Notes: generated by a model from the letters alone, not told the origin. DNA of 64,000 nt from Mesostigma viride (GCA_009746045.1 RPFO01000138.1:62001-126000), one strand, 5' to 3'; positions 45,496 through 57,484 are shown, numbered from the stretch's first letter. Translations and numbers: made by a program.

Positions 45496-48400
45496 ACATG
45501 ACGCCTCACCGGGTGGACTTTGGCGATGGATTTGATCCCGCCTTCCGGCTGCGCATCACCGGCTCGGGCGGCAATCTGCATGCGGGCGGCAGGGGCCCTC
45601 TGCTTCTCCGGCTCGGCACCCCGGACGTGCACCTCGGCCCAGCTTTGTATGTCCCAGGCCTTCAGGCCCGCCTACTCTCGGTGAGCCAGCTCTTTAAAGC
45701 CGGCCATGATGTGGACTTTAAGCACCTGCGCCTCACTTTGGGGACCCGCACGTTCCCCCTCGTGGAGTGTGACGGCATTTACTTGCTCCGCGGGGTGGCG
45801 CCCCATGCCCTCGCCACATCGGCCGCCCCCGTGGACCTGATGCAGTGGCACCTGCGCCTCGGACACGCTGGCGCGGATCGTATTGCTCGGCTAGCCGCCG
45901 ACCCCGCCTCAAACATGGTGACCCACGGTCCCAAGGCTCCCACGTGTCCTTCCTGCCCTGCCGGTCACTTGCGGCGGAGCAGCTTTCCCCCCAGCACGAC
46001 GCCACGCTGCGCGACCCCTCGCCATCGCCTGCACTGCGACCTGCTAGGTCCCATGCGGACCCCTGCCGTGTTGGGGGACTGGCGGTATGTCCTGGGCATC
46101 ACGGATGAAGCCACTCGTTTTCACTGGGTTTACTTCTTGAAGACGAAGGACGCTGCCGTTGGGAGCCTGCGTCACTTCCTGGCCACGGAGATCAAGCCGT
46201 TCCGGGCGTCCGCGGCCACGGCGCCTGTGGAGCTTCGCTCCGACCAAGACGCGGTTTTCACTGGCCAGGACTGGCGCGCCGTCTGCGCCGAGTATGGCGT
46301 GCGGCAAGAGTTCTCGTCCCCCTATACGCCGGAGCAGAACGGCGTGGCGGAGCGATTCTGGGGCGTCGCAGTTAGCATGACCAGGAGCATGCTGGCGCAT
46401 GCTGGCCTCGGCAAGGAGTTCTGGGCTCTAGCCTTTGCATGCGCCATCTACATCATCAACAGGCTGCCCTGCCGCAGCAACCCGGAGCACGCAACGCCCT
46501 ACTTCCTCATGTATGGGCGCCCTGCGGATTTATCCGGCATGCGTGTGTTTGGCTGCCCCTCCCACGTCTTGGTTGAGGGGGCAGCCCGTGAGAAGTTTGA
46601 TTCTCGCGCTGAGGATGGCCTCTTCGTGGGATACAAGCTTGACTCCCCGGCCTACCTCGTATGGGTGCCCGACAAGGCGACGGGCGGCGGGCGTGTCATC
46701 GAGCGCAAGCACGTGCAGTTCGACGAGACGTGGCGCAACCGGGCCCCGCAGGCTGCGCAGTGGCTCCCGGCGGCCCCCTTTGCGGAGGCCGACCTCTTTC
46801 CCGCCGACATGCTGACTCCTGCCCCTTTGCAGTTACCCTCTGCCTCTGCCGAGGACTCTGGGGGGCCGGCAACGCCCTCCACTGCCTTGCCCGCAGGCCG
46901 TGAGGACAGCTATGTCAGCATCGGGGGGACTCCTGAGCGTTTCGTTCTCCCCCCGGCCGCCGCTGCGGCCATCCAGGCACTTGTGCGGAACGGCCCTGCT
47001 CCGACGGCTCCGGCTCCTGCCTCGGCGCCGACATCTTACCTCACCGTGTCAGATGCTCGACAGCATGCCCCTCTGTTGCGCGGACAGGCCTCTGGCCACT
47101 CGCGTTCTGCGGCGTCATATGAACACGCCGGGGCGGGGATGCCTCCGCCGCATTTGAGTACCTCGGTTGACCTGGAGAGCACGGCTGACAGCACCGGCTA
47201 TTCTCCTCCGGCGTCCCCTGGTGCCTCTGCAGGTCTCCTCCCCGTGTGGGGTTCCCGTGGTGCTGCCTTGTGTGGCGACCTTTCTCATGGCAGTAACACC
47301 CCCGCTCCCCCTGGTTTCGGGGGCGATGATGTATTGGATGACGCACTTTCTTCCTGGCCGGATCAACCTGTCACCAAGGCTGCACGGATCCACGCGCATC
47401 ACTCACTTGTCGCTGACCTGTGCTTCGCTGCTGCTTTTCATAGCCAGCCTGCGTCCGTGCCCTCCTCTCCCGCTGCCGCCCTTGCCTTGCCGGAATGGCG
47501 CACGGCCATGGAGAGTGAGCTGGCCAGCCTCCAGGAGCACCAGGTTTACGAGCTTCTGCATATGCGTGATCTTCCGCGCGGTGCCAAGCTCCTACCCACC
47601 AAGTGGGTCTTCGCCCAGAAAGCTGATGGGCGGTGCAAGGCCCGGTTTGTGTGCAAGGGGTTTGCACAGCGCGAGGGCATTGATTTCGGTGAGACTTTTG
47701 CTCCCACCGTCCGTGCTGCCACCGTGCGCCTGGGCTTGGCTCGTGCTGGCACTGCTGGCCACCCCATCCGGCAGCTGGATGTCCGCACCGCGTTCCTCTA
47801 TGCTGAGTTGGAGGAGGACGTGTATGTCCTTCCCCCCAAGGGCTTTGAGGAGCGCGACCCCACTGGCCAAACGTACCTCTGGCGCCTCCGGCGGAGCCTC
47901 TATGGGCTCAAACAGGCGCCCCGGAACTGGCACCACACGCTCCGGGACTACCTCATCCATGAGACTGGCGCTGTCCAGAGCACCACGGACACGTGTCTGT
48001 TCCTGTATGTTGGTGGTTTTGCCTTCGTCCATGTCGACGATCTCCTGGTCTCCCACTCCTCGGCGGAGTGGCTATCGCAGTGGACCCAACGGGTGTCCCA
48101 GCGCTTCCAGATCACCGAGACGGATGCCCCCTCCCTCTTTCTGGGGGTCTCCCTGGTCCTCGACCCGCCGGCGCGCACAGTTTTTCTGCACCAAGGCCCG
48201 TATCTGGAGGCCCTCGCTGAGCGCTTTGGGGTCTCCCCACGGGCGGTGAAGACGCCCGTCGTCCCCAACACCCCCCGTGGTGAGGGGGGGCTTCTCAACG
48301 CGGACGACACTCGCGTCTACCAAGCGATCACCGGGGCACTCCTGTATGCGATGGGATGCACTCGGCCTGACCTGGCATTCGCAGTCAACCTGCTGACTCA

Positions 48401-48967
48401 GAATATGAAAAACCCTACTGTAAGCGACCTTGGGCTGGCACGCCGGGTGCTTCAGTACGCGGTACACACCAAGGACCTGGGTCTGTCCTACTCGGGGCAG
48501 GGGGGGCTGGTGGCCTACTCGGATGCCGACTGGGCAAACGATCCTGTGGACCGCAAGTCAATCACTGGCAACGTGGTCATGTACCGCGGTGCTGCGGTGG
48601 AGTGGACCAGTCGCAAGCAGCCCACTCCAGCCCTGTCCACCTGTGAGGCCGAGTACATGGCCCTGTGCGGTGTCACGCAGCAGGTGGTCCCCTTCTCACC
48701 ATCACCAAGGAGTTGGGTGACCCGGCCTCAGGGCCAATTCAGGTGTTTTGCGACAACACTGGTGCTGTGGCTCTGTCACGAGACCCTGTTCACCCTCGGC
48801 GTACCAAGCACATCGACGTCAAGTACCACTACATTCGCGCGAAGGTCGCGGATGGCACCGTTCAGGTGTCTCACCTTCCTGGGGCAGCGATGATCGCCGA
48901 CATGCTCACCAAGGCACTACCTGAGCCACGTTTTGTGGAGCTCAGACACAAGTTGTTGGGTATTTGA
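45496..48967 (+). CDS. copia protease remainder, integrase, RT and RNase H (3' part of the split polyprotein)
   Basis: Resumes with MTPHRVDFGDGFDP, the sequence expected after the protease DTGATYH. Integrase: zinc motif WHLRLGHAGADRI...CPSC, core CDLLGPMRTP, RSDQDAVFTG, TPEQNGVAERF, and the C-terminal FGCPSHV, EDGLFVGY. RT: LPTKWVFAQKADG, QLDVRTAFLYAELEEDVYV, SLYGLKQAPRNWH and the catalytic FVHVDDLLVS (about 48025). RNase H: AYSDADWANDPVDRKSITG, SRKQPTPALSTCEAEYMAL. One base is missing in a C run near 48695; the true C-terminus continues in the next frame (DNTGAVALSRDP, MLTKALPEPRF) to a stop at 48967. Confidence 0.95.
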
Positions 48968-49099
48968 GTTACTGGCAATTAGTGATGAGACAACATAAGG
49001 ACACACTTGCTAGCCTGTGACACTGGTCCCATACTACAGTTCTTTTAGTGAACATTTGTTCTGGCTTGCTTGAGTTTGTTTTCCGGCCTGTGTGCCGAG

Positions 49100-49108
49100 T
49101 AAGGGGGG
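49100..49108 (+). other. copia polypurine tract
   Basis: TAAGGGGGG directly precedes the 3' LTR; it would prime plus-strand DNA synthesis. Confidence 0.8.
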
Positions 49109-49540
49109 TGTCAGAAGTATCGACACACCTGCCTGAAACTAGTACTTATAGTTTAGTGCTAGCTCTGGACTACATGAACGGGCATGTGCCGCATGTTTAA
49201 GTTCTGTTCCATAAGTGACCCAGTCATTCTGTGACTGACCTTGAACTTTGGTTGTGAATGGTTGGCTTGAGATCACGTTATGATTGTAACTGCCACACAG
49301 TCAGAAAAGAACCGGTTTGGTGTGGCCACGTTGTAGGTAGATCATAACTGCTACCCAGTAGCTGAGCCTGGAATTGTTTAAAAGGCGAAGCTACGCACCT
49401 TGTTTGCTCTCTTAGTACCTCACACCTCACACACTCCTGTGGTGGAACTAGCAGCCGGCCAGCTGCCGACTGAGACTTATTTTTATCTGAGTGAAATAAA
49501 GTAAAACTTTGTGGCAAACATTGTTTTCTCACTCCTAACA
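49109..49540 (+). repeat. copia 3' LTR
   Basis: Same 432 bases as the 5' LTR, followed by the target duplication GATGG. Confidence 0.95.
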
Positions 49541-49545
49541 GATGG

Positions 49546-50609
49546 CATGGGCTCATGGCATGGCAGTTGGCATGGAGACGTCACCCTGGCCGCCACTCGT
49601 TTCTGTGTGAGCCGCACTGGCCCGGTACGCTCCGGTACGACGGTCGGAACTATCTCGGATATTTGTTCGTACGCAGCAGTACAAGTTCAAGCGATTCCGG
49701 ATAATGAAGCTACCAAAATCTGATTGCCTTCACATCTAAACAAAATGGCAGGTAATTTTGATCAGACCCTGATCAGACCAGGAATCACGCAACTATGAGC
49801 CTCCGCGGTAGTATGTAGCACGCCGTACGAGCCCGTTCCTGTCCCCTTATTTGCGCGGTTCCCCGTCCGGCTCCACGATATTAGACCATTATCCGGCCCT
49901 CGGCCGCTGTACAATCTCTGCCTGGCCATGACCGGCGTTGAATCCAACAACAACAACAACAACCGTCCGGCTCCGCTGGCCTGTTTGCAACGTCCCAATG
50001 CAGGCAGTCATGACTAGAGAGATGCACCATTCTTTCTCATTTCTGACGATTACGCACGCAAATTTATTTGCCGCGAGGCTGCACAGGAATTGCCGCTGCT
50101 TAAACTACTCGGCAAAGGGAAATGACAGTGAAATTTCTAGTCGCGATGCCGCTTATTTCGTCGCAATAGGCAGGGAGTCGCCGCGCGTGGACTCCTGACC
50201 TGCGACATTGTTTCGGCACATGCCCGTACCAGTCGTTTTGGAAGGGCATGAAAATGCTGCTTTGTGCGCTGACTACGTCCACACTACGTCGCTGTTCCAG
50301 AGGCGGGTGGGCGAGACAAATTCACACGTAGTACCTGGACTTAATGGGAAACCGCCTCCGTAATTGTAATGGCCGCCGCTTTGTCCGGCTGTGCCTAGCA
50401 GACTGATCTGTACCAGGAACGGTGACATTAACTCATGTGAGGTGTAATTGCAAGCATACGCGTCTAACGAGCATGGGCCAGTGCAGCGTCACGGAGAAGA
50501 ATTTAAGAAGCATGGGGCAACGCGAGAAAAGTAGTGTAAGCGTCTCTCAATCCTGCTGACCTCGGCAGGCGCATTGCTGCCGGCACGGGTGAGCTGAGAT
50601 TCTCTCCCA
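49546..50609 (+). other. intergenic region upstream of the transporter
   Basis: No gene seen. Contains a short (CAA)n run near 49950 and a direct repeat CTGATCAGACC near 49765. The last few hundred bases presumably hold the transporter promoter and 5' UTR. Confidence 0.5.
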
Positions 50610-51578
50610 ATGGCGAGGACAACTCTCGTAAAGAAGGTTTCGGTCGCGATCATCCTGATGCTTCTCGCTTGCTCCCAAGGCCTGCTCATGCAGCACTCCA
50701 AGGTGGATGGCGAGTACCCGTTCAACGTCGGTGTTGTCATCCTGACGTCGGAGATCATCAAGCTGGCCATGAGCGGGCTGATGCTGCTCCACGAGCTGCA
50801 CCGCGACCCCAAGGGCACCCAGATCACGGTGCAGTGGGAGGTGATGCGGCTGTATCCCATCCCCTCAATAATCTTTGTGCTCGTGAACAACGTGCAATTT
50901 GCGACGGTCTACTACCTGGACGCGTCCACGTTCCAGATCCTGGGCAACCTCAAGATCCCCGGCACGGGCCTCCTCTCCTGGTGGCTGCTCAAGCGGGGCA
51001 TGACGCGGCTGCAGTGGCAGGCCATGCTCGTGTTCATGCTGGGCGCGGTCATGTCGCAGATACAGGGCTGCGGCCGGCTGGAGCTCTCGGGCGCGTGGCA
51101 GGGGTACTTCATGGGGATCATGGGTGCATGCCTGTCCGCGCTGGCGGGCGTGTACACCGAGTTCCTCATGAAGAAGAACATCCACGACAGCATCAACTGG
51201 CAGAACATCCAGCTCTACTTCTTCGGTGCCGTGTTCAACCTGTTCTGGCTGCTCTGCAGCGACAACCGGCCGCAGGCGCGCGGTGAGGACGCCGCCCCCT
51301 TCAACCCCTGGTGGCTCCCCAGCTACTACCACGGCTTCACGTGGACCACTTGGGTGATCGTATTCAACTACTCGTTCGTTGGCCTGTTCATATCCTGGAT
51401 CACCAAGCACACGAACAGCCTCATCCGCGTCTACTCCACCAGCTGCGCAATGCTGCTCACCGCGGTGGCCGCCATCTTCCTCTTCAACATGCGGCCCACC
51501 GAGGAGCTGTTCCTGGGCATCACCATCTCCGCGCTGTCGCTGCGGCTCTACTTTGTGAACCTGGTGGATGACACGTAG
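50610..51578 (+). CDS. nucleotide-sugar transporter, CMP-sialate/UDP-galactose transporter-like (SLC35A/NST family)
   Basis: A 322-residue membrane protein of the Golgi antiporter family that exchanges nucleotide sugars for the nucleoside monophosphate. About ten hydrophobic segments span the length (first VAIILMLLACSQGLLM, last LGITISALSLRLYFVNLV). Family motifs are NNVQFATVYYLDASTFQILG followed by NLKIPGTGLLSWW, GYFMGIMGACLSALAGVYTE and VYSTSCAMLLTAVAAIFLF. It is closest in pattern to the plant CMP-sialic-acid-transporter-like proteins, whose real substrates vary; the substrate cannot be told from sequence. ATG at 50610 gives the expected length. It has no intron, unlike the nearby reductase, so a retrocopy origin is possible. 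Confidence 0.93.
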   Translation: MARTTLVKKVSVAIILMLLACSQGLLMQHSKVDGEYPFNVGVVILTSEIIKLAMSGLMLLHELHRDPKGTQITVQWEVMRLYPIPSIIFVLVNNVQFATVYYLDASTFQILGNLKIPGTGLLSWWLLKRGMTRLQWQAMLVFMLGAVMSQIQGCGRLELSGAWQGYFMGIMGACLSALAGVYTEFLMKKNIHDSINWQNIQLYFFGAVFNLFWLLCSDNRPQARGEDAAPFNPWWLPSYYHGFTWTTWVIVFNYSFVGLFISWITKHTNSLIRVYSTSCAMLLTAVAAIFLFNMRPTEELFLGITISALSLRLYFVNLVDDT

Positions 51579-53091
51579 GGCGGCATGGGAGGGGCCAGCA
51601 GGCGAGCAAGCGAAAGGGCAGCAAATGACATGGCAACATTGCGAGAGCACTCAAAGCCTACGAAGGAGCCTGCGAACGACAGGCAGCCGGCAACGTCTGC
51701 GCGGGCACGGGCGTACGGGTGGACACAGGGGGCTTGAGACGAGCGGGGCGCCACAGGTCTAGCATGCAGGTTGACGCGGTGGGTCATGCAGGGGAGCGGC
51801 GGAGGGGTTACGGCAGGTTGTGGCGGTGTGTGTCCCAACGCAGCAGCTCTTGTGGCCATGTGGCGGCAGTCGGTGGCCGTGGGCGCACCAACGTGGGTCA
51901 TGTGGGGCAGCACGTGTGGGCAACCATTACCTACAGCCCTGGTGCGTGCGACCAGTCATCACCCAGGGGTGGCTAGCCGCGTGCGTGCTAGACGAGTGGC
52001 CTTGAGGGGAAGCGCTTCCCTGCGGGCTGGTGCAGGGTCCTGGTACTAACCGGCTGCCACGGCAGAGACCAGCATTCCCTTGCGTGCCTGATGTCAGGCG
52101 AAGGGCTTGTGCAGGTGCCAGCATCCAGCACTTGTTGCCCTGTAGGACAGCCACACGGCGTGCAGCGATGTGGCCCGTTTGGTGGTGCCCTACTGCTGGT
52201 CCGGCGTCCCAGGTCCATGGACCACATGGGTTCCCAGGTCCATGCACCCCGTGGGCCGACCATGCGGGCCAAGAGTTGGCACATCTCCCACGGAGGGTGC
52301 CGCGCTTGTGGAACTATTTATGGATACGAATTGGTGGCCCATTGCTCCGGAATGTGCCACCATGTGTGCATGCATGCGTGGGTCAAGCGAGCACTAGCAC
52401 GGGAAAGGGCCTGACGCTGCCATGCCATCGCCATCCAAGAATTGTGCAAGTGAGCTAGGCCTCGCGTTGTACATCATTCGATCTGAGCTGCTTAGTGGGT
52501 GTAGGCCCGCGTAATTAAGGGAGCATAGTGCGCTCACTTGTTGTTTAGAGATGTGATCGATGACAAAAATGCTGATTGTAGTGCAGTCTTCTAATCGACG
52601 GTAGGGTAGGCAATTTTATCTATGATAGTGGGCGGCTTTGGCTGTTATTTTTTCTCATATGTGTGGCTTGCAGCTCTACGGCCATTGGTAGCTTGTCTCT
52701 TGCTGTTAGGCATGCATGTTGGTACGTCTGACAGATGTGTCGGCATCTTGGGAAAGTAGGACAAGATCCAGTTGCGAGCATCGTCAGAAGTGCCAAGTGA
52801 TCTTAGAAATCCGATAATCAAAGCAGATGTTCTTCTCTCTGTGCCCCGGCCATGCCGAAATTCCAGCGGTGACCAATATATCAATGAGACAACCTGCAGC
52901 ATATATCGATTGTGTACATAGAGTCTGTACCCGGCCATTAGTGTCCCATTATGGCAAGCGCGTTACCTCTGTCCGAATTACGACATGCATGTATATTAAC
53001 TCATTCCCTGCCCGCGTCATCGATAATTAAACACCAGGAAACCTACGCGGACCTATTCTGCACACGGCGGACTGGATCGTGGCTCTTTTAG
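51579..53091. other. region downstream of the transporter, no gene seen
   Basis: The first part is presumably the transporter 3' UTR. Small open frames (for example 52030-52458) have no recognised domains. No repeat or RNA gene was identified. Confidence 0.5.
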
Positions 53092-53940
53092 ATGCACATC
53101 TTGAGGTCGACCTCAACGCCCAGGGTCGCGCGTGGAGCTGTTCTCCCTCTCGCTGCGGAGTGTAGGCTCGGCTTACCTCCGTGCTCTCCTCATGGGCCCC
53201 CCATTTATCCTGCGCATGGCGCCCAGTCACTTTCCGGTGGCGCTGCAACACCAACTGTTTGCCCCGCAACCTCTTGTTCCCACAGGGCGGCCCTTTGTAG
53301 CTGCAGGCTGACCTTGGACCCCACTGGGACCCACCGGCCTGTCATGCATGGGTGGCCAACAGAATCAGAATTGACCTACTTGCCGCACTTGCATACGTAC
53401 GGTCCTCCTGACGGTGGTGCTTGCCATGGTCCGGTCCGTTTTCCCCTACGCAAACATATCCTCCGGTCTGAGGATGCGGACGGCGCGGCTTTCTACTCCC
53501 CCAATTACCACCCACCTGACATCGTGGTTTTGGACTTTGAGGGAGGCGGACGGCACTTGCTCATTGACGTTTCTGTGGCTCGCCCCCTGGCTCTTAGCCA
53601 TGTGGTTGGTGCATCCCAGGCGGCAGGCTACACGGCGGATAGGGCTGAGCGGGCCAAGCTCACGGCCTATGGCGACGTCCGGCACCACCGGGAGGCGCCC
53701 TTTGTCTTGGAGGAGTTCGGGGCCATGGGGACCCTGACCGCCGGCTTCTGAAGTGCTTCTGGTGTGCTGCCGGCCCCAGGAGGACCGCCTGGACCTGGAG
53801 GGCCAGCGGGCCGGGCCCCTTGGTTGGCGCGGACCTGGCCCAACGCCTTTCGGTAGCGCTTACCCAGGCTATGGCTGACATCTTGCTCCGCCGCACGCGG
53901 GCTGACTTTGCGGCGCAGCATGGTTATTGGGCTGTTTTAC
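53092..53940 (+). pseudogene. LINE C-terminal fragment with a nuclease-like domain
   Basis: The conserved part reads PPDIVVLDFEGGGRHLLIDV, SVARPLA, then ERAKLTAYGDVRHH and FVLEEFGAMG (about 53510-53735). After a frame change come LAQRLSVALTQAMADILLRR and ADFAAQHGYW (to about 53935). Similar PD..D/E-x-K-like tails follow the RT in some LINE lineages. The upstream part is broken by stops, and no RT remains here. Function is inferred from resemblance only. Confidence 0.5.
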
Positions 53941-54639
53941 TTTATTCCGCAGTGTGGATTGTCCCATGCCGGCTAGTGAGTTGTAGTTATTTAATTTGTT
54001 GTGGCGGTATCTCTTGTTAGCGTTGGGCGTTGGCTTGGGTGCATTCACTCTGATGTAAGTAATTATAGTTTTTAATGTATATTAAGTCGCATGCGCACAT
54101 CGACCAGGATCAAAATCAAACTGAGTTTAATTAGACAGTGGCCAACTGCTTGCATTATCATGAGTTATGGGCAGCAAAGTTGCATGTTGCATCCAACCAA
54201 ACATGCGTCCGAGATTGAGGCAGGATCCGTTCGGCCACAAATGGCAAAGTTTAATTATTGTTGGAGGTCGAGACGTATATGAACTAATTAACTGATTATG
54301 AACATAACTCCGTGGGGAGCTTATTTAACACATAGCCCTGAGAGCGGGCATATGGTTTGTACTGATGCATTCCGAGCTACAATTAACCTGCAGGTGGGGG
54401 GATGTAAACCGCCACCTACCGATCTGGGTGCACAAGGTGCACCTGCACCACCGTGATATATCATACCTACAGAATCGGCCTGGCATGTGGGGTGGAAGAT
54501 TATTACATATCAAGGAGACCACCAGCGACATGCGATCGATGAAAAGCACTATTCCATCCGTGCATCTCCCTCCCCACCGTTCCATCCTTCCCCAACCCCA
54601 TCTTCCGCAGCATCCATGCACGGCACCCCCTGATCTCCC
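53941..54639. other. no gene; remnant of an ORF1-element 3' UTR
   Basis: Near 54296-54400 the minus strand carries a decayed terminal stem-loop (plus strand: aacataactccgtggggag) and the associated 3' UTR (ctgagagcgggcatatgg). Nothing else recognised. Confidence 0.5.
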
Positions 54640-55800
54640 CTCCTCGCTCTCCCCTGTTGGGCCAGCAGGCATCCTTGGCCAGTCCTCGCAACTTTCAACG
54701 TACGCACATTGCTAGCAGATAGCGACCATAGCTACCGGGTGGAGGAGCTCATTGCCTTGTGCATTGCACACCGTGCATGTGTCTATTCTAGGAGTGCAGG
54801 AGCACCGTCGCACGGTGCCCACGCTAGCTGGCACGGTGCTCGCTGATCGCCTGGCACGGGTTGGCGTTTTTACTTTGCTGGCAGTGGGACGTCAGGCCGG
54901 CAAGGTGGCGTTGGCCTTTTGTGATCGCCGCTGGCAGCTGCCAGCCTCATGGCATGCACGCTTAAGTTTTTAACCCCACGCCTTATGGTGGCACATTTCA
55001 CCTCATGCAGTAATTGAGGGGCGGTCTAAGCACCACCTCACGGTTGGGGTGGGTTACGCACCCCATATAGTGGTCTACCCTTGGTCTACCCCAGTTGCCC
55101 AACGCCAGAAGTTCTTCGAGGACTTGCATAGCCTTGAGGGGGGCACCCCGGCCGGCCCGCCACTTTCTTGATTATGCTGCTCGACGCCAACGCCACGCTC
55201 CCCGTGGGCACTGCATGCTGCATGGCAGGCGCTTTGCGCCTGCCGGCACGGCTGCTAACTAACAACAACGTACACCCCCTTGTTTTCTGCCTTTTTGCGG
55301 GATAGCGGGATGGTTGCTGTCAACTGCCACTTCCAACGTCCCTCACTGGCCTCACAGGACTTGGTTACTTTTCGGGGCCCTAACGACCGTCAGGCGTCTG
55401 GACTACGTGGTGGAACGGCAGCCCAGCCGGTGCAATTCGGTTCTGGATACTCGAGTGTTCGACCCACCCACGGTGTGTTCTGACCACCGGTTGGTGCGTG
55501 CGACCATTCGGCGATCCGGTTCCACGCCACCAAGCGCCGCGCCCCAGTGCATGGCCTGTCCTGACTGGACAGTCTGCGCTACGCCCGGTCCGTTCGTGGG
55601 GATCGATCCTGAGGACTGGACGGACGCCGAGCAAGAGCGGAACCGGTGCCGACAGGCGTCAGTCCCTGGCGGCCCTGGACGCCCAGGCGGACGTCGACGC
55701 GCTGGCCCATGGTGCTCCCAACGCTGCCATTTTTGCGGGCTTTGCTGCCCGCGCCCCGTTGCTGGCGGCCCGGCACCTGCCAGTCATGCCACGCCGACGG
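54640..55800 (+). pseudogene. LINE-B endonuclease remnant
   Basis: Broken APE-type endonuclease related to [36 protein letters not shown], a stop-ridden middle, [11 protein letters not shown] (about 55170), RLDYVVERQPS and SDHRLVRATIRRS (about 55480). Then comes an Ala-rich linker (QADVDALAHGAPNAAIFAGF). Multiple frameshifts and stops show it is dead. The divergence from LINE-A suggests a second family whose RT end appears at 60168-60915. Confidence 0.75.
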
Positions 55801-55844
55801 CCCAGCTCGAGTGCTTGTCGCTTGAGCTGCATGTGCCGCGGCCC

Positions 55845-56905
55845 GCGATGGTGGAGGTGGTGGAGGTGGTGTGGTGCATAAGCATTGAAGTCCGACCATG
55901 CAGGTCTGGGTGGAAGGAGCATCGCTGGCCGGGCCAGCAGATCGATGCCGGCTGGGCAGCGATGTCCTTCACCGCCTAGGGGCGGTGAGGCCTGCGGTGT
56001 CTTGCAGGCACTCGATCAATGGCGATCGATGGCATTGCATGGCGTGGATGCGCTTGTCGATGTCGAGGAGCTGGGCCTTGATGTCGGCAGTGGAGGCGGA
56101 AGTGGCAGTGGAGGTGGAGGCGACGATGATGGAAAGGTGAGGGAGCTCAGTAGCCAGCGTGCCTCCCATTGCTGCCACATCGGCAGCAAGGGGGTCACGT
56201 GCTGCTGGAAGGCTTCCGTAAGGATGGAACGGAGTGTGGGTGCGGAGATGGATGGAGCCCAGATCTCGCCATCAGAGCGCATGAGGAGAGAGTTGAGAAT
56301 GGTGTGCATCTGGAGTTGGGGGCCGCGGGCGCACCCGAACAGAGCGCCGGGATTAAACCATTTGCTGTCCGGGGTGATGAGGCGGTTGATGCTGTCCAGA
56401 TGGATGCACAGCCGGGTCGTAATTAAAGCGAGGCGTAGTCCCCGAAGAAGAGGCAATGCATGGCAGTTGCCGGGAACATGTTGGTCCAGTCGTGATCGTC
56501 GACCTTGAAAGGTTGGGGCCGAAACGGCGCGGTTCTGTTAATTGGGCGCGATTCTGCTGGGCGACTGCGTTTAGGATCAGGCGATGCCGATGGCGAGGCC
56601 GCAGGAGCCGAGTGCACTACCAACGCTTGAGTAGTGGCCTCGCTGCCTGGCAGGCCGGGTGGAACTACGTACAGCCGGAGCTGCAGGCGAATTTTCTTGG
56701 CTCATCGCAGCCGCCATGCTGCGTTGCGTAGTCGAGCGTTTTCTCGTCATAATATTGCGTTTTAGTTTAAGAAAAATATATTGATCAGCGTGTGCGTCTT
56801 AGAAAGACGAAGCGAAAGTGATATTCACGGCCGAACTTGGTGCCCAAACGTGAAAGTTACGAGCTCCACCGTCAGCCATGGCTACCTCGTGGCTCGTGGC
56901 TTAAT
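55845..56905 (-). mobile_element. ORF1-only retroelement, copy 4 (truncated and decayed)
   Basis: The leader with the ACGAAGCG hairpin (about 56800) is followed on the minus strand by a damaged ORF1 of the copy 3/5 subfamily (AMHCLFFGDYASL at about 56430, TLRSILTEAFQQHVTPL at about 56220). It ends at the Thr/Ser-rich and KDIAAQPAS region near 55970, merging with the LINE-B remnant. Confidence 0.65.
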
Positions 56906-57089
56906 TGGCGATTTGATCCAGGATATGATGAGCTACATATACTCCCAACGGAGCCGTATGTTCCTTTATTAATCCTCACATTGCATGGAATGGCCGCCCA
57001 AAGAGGGGGCAACAGTGGCATGCACACACGCGCCATCAGAATGTGGCATGGCAGCCTGCGCGCATGTCGACACGCACTGGCGATTGGGC
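56906..57089. other. short junk spacer with a terminal stem-loop
   Basis: Contains TACTCCCAACGGAGCCGTATGTTCC at about 56940-56965, a decayed element 3' tail. Confidence 0.45.
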
Positions 57090-57470
57090 TCACCGGCACC
57101 CACCGGCCGCCAGACCTCTTTCTCCTTGACGGCTCTCGAGTCCTGTATCGGCCGGGACCGCGTCATGAAGCTGCTGGGCAGCCTGCTTCCCAGAGTCCAG
57201 CTGCGAGGTTGATGTGGACCACCGCATCTCCCTCGCCTGGCACGCTTTACGCCAATTAACCGGGCCCTGTGGCGCAAGCCCCTCAAGTGGCAAGATCGAG
57301 AAACAGTACCTGTTTAAGGTTCTCGTCCTTCCTGTTCTTACGTATGGGGCCAAGACGTGGACCCTCAGTCACCGCCGACCAGGCCCGCAATTAGCTGGAC
57401 GGCGCGGTCACCAACATGCTGTGATCCATTGTCAGAGTACATAGGAAATGCTGCTCATGTCCGCAATGCG
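57090..57470 (+). pseudogene. LINE-A reverse transcriptase fragment, decayed
   Basis: Matches 7120-7450 (LLDGSRVLYR, LGSLLP, VLVLPVLTYGAKTWTL) with several small insertions that break the frame. Confidence 0.8.
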
Positions 57471-57484
57471 CAAAATGGACAAGC

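Larger units (their letters stand above)
32010..49540 (+). mobile_element. complete Ty1/copia retrotransposon, interrupted by a gypsy element
   Basis: It has 432-bp LTRs that look identical (32010-32441, 49109-49540), TG..CA termini, and a 5-bp target duplication GATGG (32005-32009, 49541-49545). A tRNA-type primer site and a purine tract flank the interior. Gene order is Gag, protease, integrase, RT, RNase H, as in Pseudoviridae. Without the nested 11.1-kb insertion it would be about 6.4 kb. Identical LTRs imply a recent insertion. Confidence 0.96.

Noticed and set aside
52091-52414. Cys/His-rich frame (CRACGTIYGY...CSGMCHHVC) as a zinc finger
   Set aside because: Spacing fits no known finger, composition is biased by local repeats, and there is no supporting gene structure.
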